Shown here: positions 13,904 through 17,997 of the stretch, piece by piece | Position numbering within the stretch: position 1 is the stretch's first letter | How the letters are laid out: each line of letters starts with the position of its first letter | From: Lachnospiraceae bacterium | GTDB lineage: Bacteria > Bacillota > Clostridia > Lachnospirales > Lachnospiraceae | DNA: 17,997 nt | Reading direction: 5' to 3' | Assembly: GCA_900763175.1 (NCBI GenBank) | Contig: CAAFJI010000031.1 | Span: 1 to 17,997 of the forward strand | Translations under genes and position numbers: made by a program | The notes under the pieces: model-generated | Database searches by the model: none | What the model saw: only the letters and a program-made list of their open reading frames with translations | Told to the model about the DNA's origin: nothing

Positions 13904-15031
13904 TTAATCCAGATAATCCTTCAGCTTGCGGCTGCGGCTTGGATGACGGAGCTTACGCAGAGCCTTCGCCTCGATCTGACGGATACGCTCTCTGGTAACG
14001 TTAAACTCTTTTCCAACTTCTTCCAGAGTTCTTGCACGGCCGTCATCCAGTCCGAAACGAAGTCTTAAAACCTTCTGTTCTCTTTCTGTCAGGGTTCCCA
14101 GAACCTCTACCAGCTGCTCCTTCAGAAGGGTGAATGCAGCTGCGTCTGCCGGAACCGGAACATTATCGTCCTGGATGAAATCTCCAAGATGGCTGTCCTC
14201 TTCCTCACCGATTGGTGTCTCCAGGGAAACCGGCTCCTGGGATATCTTCAGGATCTCACGTACACGGTCAACTGGCATATCCATCTCTTCTGCAATTTCC
14301 TCTGGAGTAGGTTCACGGCCAAGCTCCTGGAGTAACTGTCTGGAAACACGGATCAGCTTGTTGATGGTTTCTACCATATGAACCGGAATACGGATGGTTC
14401 TGGCCTGGTCTGCGATAGCTCTTGTAATTGCCTGACGAATCCACCAGGTAGCATAAGTACTGAATTTATATCCTTTTCTGTAATCAAATTTCTCAACAGC
14501 CTTGATTAGGCCAAGGTTTCCTTCCTGGATCAGGTCAAGGAAAAGCATTCCTCTTCCCACATAACGCTTTGCAATGCTGACAACCAGTCGCAGGTTTGCC
14601 TCTGCCAGACGCTTCTTGGCATTTTCATCTCCCTGCTCCATTCTCTTTGCCAGTTCGATTTCCTCTTCTGCGGAAAGAAGGGGAACTTTGCCGATTTCCT
14701 TCAGATACATACGTACCGGATCTTCAATGCTGACTCCCTCCGGAACGGAAAGGTCAATCTTATCCAGTTCTACCTCTTCCTCATCATCCAGTCCGTCAAT
14801 ATCCATATCGTCATCCAGCATCAGATCGTCAGCACCGTTATCTGTAATACGGAGCACATCGATGCCGCTTGCTTCCAGAAAGTCAAAAATCTTGTCCATC
14901 TGTTCGGCATCCAGGGGCTGATTTTTGAAGAAATCATTAATTTCCTGATATTCCAGTACATTTTTCTTCTTTTTTGCAAGCTCCAGAAGCTCTACCAGTT
15001 TCTCACTGAATTTACCCATATTCATTTCCAT
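13904..15031 (-). CDS. rpoD: RNA polymerase primary sigma factor (sigma-A/sigma-70)
   Basis: Housekeeping sigma factor. The 375-residue protein has region 1.1 (about 1-55), an acidic linker (66-90), region 1.2 (DPVRMYLKEIG, 104-114), region 2 (ANLRLVVSIAKRY, GLIKAVEKFDYRKG, FSTYATWWIRQAI at 190-202), region 3 and region 4 with the -35-binding helix-turn-helix (VTRERIRQIEAKALRKLR). The frame extends to an ATG at 15049, but that ATG lies in the ribosome site itself (ATGGAGG). I choose ATG 15031, 11 nt after GGAGG. dnaG ends 38 bp upstream and trmK begins 10 bp downstream. The matched sigma-A type promoters in this window are consistent with it. Confidence 0.96.
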   Translation of the reverse strand: MEMNMGKFSEKLVELLELAKKKKNVLEYQEINDFFKNQPLDAEQMDKIFDFLEASGIDVLRITDNGADDLMLDDDMDIDGLDDEEEVELDKIDLSVPEGVSIEDPVRMYLKEIGKVPLLSAEEEIELAKRMEQGDENAKKRLAEANLRLVVSIAKRYVGRGMLFLDLIQEGNLGLIKAVEKFDYRKGYKFSTYATWWIRQAITRAIADQARTIRIPVHMVETINKLIRVSRQLLQELGREPTPEEIAEEMDMPVDRVREILKISQEPVSLETPIGEEEDSHLGDFIQDDNVPVPADAAAFTLLKEQLVEVLGTLTEREQKVLRLRFGLDDGRARTLEEVGKEFNVTRERIRQIEAKALRKLRHPSRSRKLKDYLD

Positions 15032-15069
15032 AGGTACTCTAACCTCCATATAGTGTTAATATTTTATCC

Positions 15070-16863
15070 TTATTCAAAAGAAATATGCAGCTGCTGCCTC
15101 TTTCTTCCAAGCTCCTCCAGTTCCTTTTTCGCCTGGATCAGCTCCTGCAGGGCTCCCATATCTGTGGGATCCCAGTTTTTGTTTTTCTCTGCCAGACTCT
15201 CCTGTTTGATGCGAAGGAGGGCATCGGAAAATGCTTTTTCCTGTTCTTCCTTTGTCTCAAGATGAATCGTGGCATTGAATAAAGAGGCAACCTCTCTTTG
15301 TTCCTCACTGTCAGTAAATGCATTCAGCAATCTGGCAGGATTCACTTCCCCTTCTTTTCTCTGGTTCCACAGCATATCTGCCACCTCTTTATAGAGAGGA
15401 ACTACAAAATCCGAAGGCGTAAGATATTTTTCAACCGTTTCAAAAATACCAGGATACGTAACCAGCCAGGTAAGCATCAGCTTCTGCGCCTTGTCTGCCG
15501 CATTCTCCTTCTTTTTTCCTGCAGGTTCATTGGACTTTGGCACTGTCCTTCGCTCTGCCGGTGTGCCCCTAAGTGCAAGAGAATTGACCCTCTTTCGCAG
15601 GTTTTCTGTAGTGATTCCGTATTTATGGTATTCTTTTACGATTGCTTCAATGTAAAGATTCCGCTCCAGCTCATCTGAAAGCTCCAAAAGATATTCGGCG
15701 CATCTGTCAAAGAAGCGGTTCTGTCCCTGAGGTTCCTCCATTTGGAACTCTCCTGATGCAATATGTATCCGGAACATAAAGCTGTCCATGGCAGCCTCCA
15801 GCCTTTTTTCAAAGGCTTCTGCCCCTTCTGCTTTTATAAATTCATCCGGATCCTTGTGTGGTCGCAGGTTCACTATCCTGGAATTTACTCCCGCTTCCCT
15901 TAAAATAGGAATGGCGCGAAGGGCTGCCTTTACTCCCGCCTGGTCACTGTCGTACAGAAGGAGAACCTCCTGTGTATAGCGCTTGATCAGACTGGCGTGC
16001 CCGGATGTAAGGGCAGTTCCCAGGGATGCCACCGCATTGGTAAAACCAGCCTGGTGCATGGAAATCACATCCATATAGCCCTCGCAAAGGATGAGATAAT
16101 TTTTTCTGGTAGTCCTTGCAATATTCAGCCCGTACAGGTTCCGGCCCTTATCAAAAATCTGGGTTTCCGGAGAGTTCAGGTATTTCGGCTTCCCTTCTCC
16201 CATTACACGGCCTCCGAAACCAATGACACGGTTATTTACATCCATAATAGGAAAAATAACACGGTTCCAGAATTTGTCGTACATTCCCTGACGTTCGTCT
16301 ACATTAAACAGTCCGGATTCTCTTAAAAGCTCATCACTGTAATTTTTAGATTTCAGGTACTGATACAGATCATTGCTATACTTGTCTGAATACCCCAGTC
16401 CGAATTTCCGAATCGTTTCTTCGCTTAACCCACGGCCTTTAAGATAGGCATAAGCGGTTTTTCCATTTTCTCTTCGCAGCTGATAGTAAAAATATCTGCC
16501 TGCTTCTTTATTGATTTCCAATAAGGTAGCCCGCTTCTCAGCTTTCGCCCTGGCAGCCTGAGAATATTCAATCCTGGGAAGTTCCACGCCGGCCCGCTCT
16601 GCCAGATGCGAAAGGGCTTCTCCAAAAGAATAGTTCTCATATTCCATAACAAAGTTAAATACATTTCCACCTGCACCGCAGCCGAAACAATAATACATCT
16701 GCTTCGCCGGTGTAACAGAAAAGGATGGTGTTTTCTCATTATGGAAGGGACACAGGCCAAAGTAAGAGCTTCCTCTTCGGGTAAGTTTTACGTATTGGGA
16801 TACCACATCTACAATATCATTTTTCATTCGCACTTCTTCAATGATATCGTCAGAATAACGCAT
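15070..16863 (-). CDS. dnaG: DNA primase
   Basis: Synthesises RNA primers for the replisome. The 597 residues contain the N-terminal CHC2 zinc domain (C38, H41, C59, C62 in CPFH and CFGC), the RNA-polymerase core with the catalytic Toprim motifs CEGYMDV (260-266) and LLYDSDQAG (302-310), the conserved FGGR (216-219) and PKYLNSPET (226-234), and a less conserved C-terminal helicase-binding domain from about 430. AAAGGAGGAGG directly precedes ATG 16863. It lies 50 bp after dgt and 38 bp before rpoD, the classical macromolecular-synthesis arrangement of primase and primary sigma factor. Confidence 0.97.
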   Translation of the reverse strand: MRYSDDIIEEVRMKNDIVDVVSQYVKLTRRGSSYFGLCPFHNEKTPSFSVTPAKQMYYCFGCGAGGNVFNFVMEYENYSFGEALSHLAERAGVELPRIEYSQAARAKAEKRATLLEINKEAGRYFYYQLRRENGKTAYAYLKGRGLSEETIRKFGLGYSDKYSNDLYQYLKSKNYSDELLRESGLFNVDERQGMYDKFWNRVIFPIMDVNNRVIGFGGRVMGEGKPKYLNSPETQIFDKGRNLYGLNIARTTRKNYLILCEGYMDVISMHQAGFTNAVASLGTALTSGHASLIKRYTQEVLLLYDSDQAGVKAALRAIPILREAGVNSRIVNLRPHKDPDEFIKAEGAEAFEKRLEAAMDSFMFRIHIASGEFQMEEPQGQNRFFDRCAEYLLELSDELERNLYIEAIVKEYHKYGITTENLRKRVNSLALRGTPAERRTVPKSNEPAGKKKENAADKAQKLMLTWLVTYPGIFETVEKYLTPSDFVVPLYKEVADMLWNQRKEGEVNPARLLNAFTDSEEQREVASLFNATIHLETKEEQEKAFSDALLRIKQESLAEKNKNWDPTDMGALQELIQAKKELEELGRKRQQLHISFE

Positions 16864-16913
16864 ACTCCTCCTCCTTTAGTTTCGTTGATGGTACTGTATC
16901 TTCACAGAACCTT

Positions 16914-17924
16914 TTAATATACCTCCCATGCTCTGGGAATGAATATTTCCCTGAATTTCTTCATGGAATACTGATCGGTCATTCCGGACAGCCAGTCGCA
17001 TACTGCACGTTCCTTGGGAATGCCCCGTTTCTCTATCAATGCCCTGTATTCTTTGGACATTGCCTCTGGATGATCTATGTAATATGCATACAGTTCTGTA
17101 AGCATCTTGATGGCTTTGGATTCTTCTTTCTTTGCCACTGGATTCAGATATACCTTTTTAAACATTTCTGCCCGGAGATCCATAAGTCCTTTTTCTACCT
17201 CTGGTGACATGGAAATGGAAGGTTTTCCAATGCTGTTCTCGATAATATCGTGTACGAAGGTATTCAATCGCTCTCTTGTAGTCTGTCCAAGAAAATCCCG
17301 GATATCTGTAGAAATATCCTCTTCTGTAATGATTCCGGCTCTCTGGGCATCGTCCATATCATGATGCACATAGGCAATCTTATCAGAAAAGCGCACCACC
17401 TGGCCTTCCAGGGTAGATGGGCTTCCACTGGTACGATGATTCAGAATGCCGTTTCTTGTCTCCCAGGTAAGGTTCAGCCCCTCCCCATTCTTCTCCAGCA
17501 CTTCCACCACACGAATGCTCTGCTTATAGTGAGAAAAGCCTTCCGGATGCACCGAATTAAGAGCTGTCTCTCCGGAATGTCCAAATGGTGTGTGTCCCAG
17601 GTCATGGCCAAGAGCAATGGCTTCCACCAGGTCCTCGTTTAACCGCAGGGCTTTGGCAATAGTTCTGGCAATCTGGGAAACCTCCAGTGTATGTGTCAGA
17701 CGGTTTCTGTAATGATCTCCCTGAGGTGCTAAGAAAACCTGTGTCTTATCCTTCATTCTGCGAAAAGCCTTGCTGTGAAGAATACGGTCACGATCCCTCT
17801 GATACACAGTCCGCACGTCACATTCTTCCTCCTGACGATCCCTTCCTCTTGATCTTCCACTATAGGATGCATAGGGACTTAGCAGCTCCAGTTCTCTTTC
17901 TTCCATACTCTCTCTGATATTCAT
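16914..17924 (-). CDS. dgt: Deoxyguanosinetriphosphate triphosphohydrolase-like protein
   Basis: HD-domain enzyme predicted to split dNTPs into deoxynucleoside and triphosphate, which would limit dNTP pools. The 336 residues contain the family core: RILHSKAFRRMKDKTQVF (47-64), NRLTHTLEVSQIARTIA (74-90) with a metal-ligand histidine, ALGHDLGHTPFGHSGE (104-119) with the HD pair, and FSDKIAYVHHDMDD (third ligand region). The frame reaches back to a TTG at 17942, but that codon overlaps the ribosome site (TTGGAGG). I choose ATG 17924, 11 nt after GGAGG. It is first in the operon with dnaG and rpoD, so dNTP control, priming and transcription initiation are transcribed together. Confidence 0.93.
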   Translation of the reverse strand: MNIRESMEERELELLSPYASYSGRSRGRDRQEEECDVRTVYQRDRDRILHSKAFRRMKDKTQVFLAPQGDHYRNRLTHTLEVSQIARTIAKALRLNEDLVEAIALGHDLGHTPFGHSGETALNSVHPEGFSHYKQSIRVVEVLEKNGEGLNLTWETRNGILNHRTSGSPSTLEGQVVRFSDKIAYVHHDMDDAQRAGIITEEDISTDIRDFLGQTTRERLNTFVHDIIENSIGKPSISMSPEVEKGLMDLRAEMFKKVYLNPVAKKEESKAIKMLTELYAYYIDHPEAMSKEYRALIEKRGIPKERAVCDWLSGMTDQYSMKKFREIFIPRAWEVY

Positions 17925-17978
17925 ATAAGCAGTATCCTCCAAAGACTGACAGGTGTACCAACAAAACTCCTCATATTA

Positions 17979-17984
17979 ATTATA
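17979..17984 (-). promoter_or_regulatory. -10 box of the dgt-dnaG-rpoD operon promoter
   Basis: A perfect TATAAT on the minus strand with an expected start near 17972, about 48 nt before the dgt ATG. The -35 box would fall just beyond the window end, so the call rests on the -10 alone. Confidence 0.6.
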
Positions 17985-17997
17985 TTCTACACAAAAA

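Overview
The window looks like the core chromosome of a Gram-positive anaerobe of the Clostridia, most likely Lachnospiraceae. The basis is the dgt-dnaG-rpoD-trmK-nif3 gene order, strong GGAGG ribosome sites, vegetative sigma-A type promoters, a class A-like RNase P RNA, a separate PyrI subunit beside PyrB, and moderate GC. This is inferred from gene content; no database search was possible. Nearly all protein genes are on the minus strand. The exceptions are the small membrane protein gene and pyrBI in the middle.

Layout. At 1-110 a tRNA-Glu(CTC) on the plus strand ends at its own terminator. At 120-5216 a minus-strand operon encodes an uncharacterised AAA+ ATPase (DUF815 type), a Ppx/GppA-HD phosphatase and polyphosphate kinase. 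It is a polyphosphate synthesis and breakdown pair with an unexplained ATPase in front, and it ends at a bidirectional terminator. The 309-bp gap at 5217-5525 holds a 160-bp element that is an exactly centred imperfect palindrome with terminal inverted repeats and flanking TA, resembling a MITE. At 5526-8090 lies folC-pheA (folate polyglutamylation, then chorismate mutase/prephenate dehydratase). Its sigma-A promoter shares its -35 box with the divergent promoter of a small four-helix membrane protein at 8181-8570, and three copies of a 12-bp near-palindrome lie around the folC start site. At 8567-10055 is pyrBI (aspartate transcarbamoylase) with a clear promoter and terminator.

At 10123-10577 rnpB (RNase P RNA) lies on the minus strand with its own promoter and terminator, facing pyrI. 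At 10647-12377 is a TGS/ThrRS-like/uridine-kinase fusion protein with its own likely promoter. At 12408-17984 is the macromolecular-synthesis operon: dgt (dNTP triphosphohydrolase), dnaG (primase), rpoD (housekeeping sigma), trmK (tRNA m1A22 methyltransferase) and a Nif3-family metal protein.

Most of the window is conserved housekeeping DNA. I found no CRISPR array, phage, toxin-antitoxin or defence locus. The items most worth a second look are the palindromic element, the DUF815-ppx-ppk linkage with a Ppx that lacks the usual phosphate-loop residues, the overlapping divergent promoters with repeated operator-like sites upstream of folC, and the kinase fusion whose aminoacyl-tRNA editing-like domain has lost its metal ligands.
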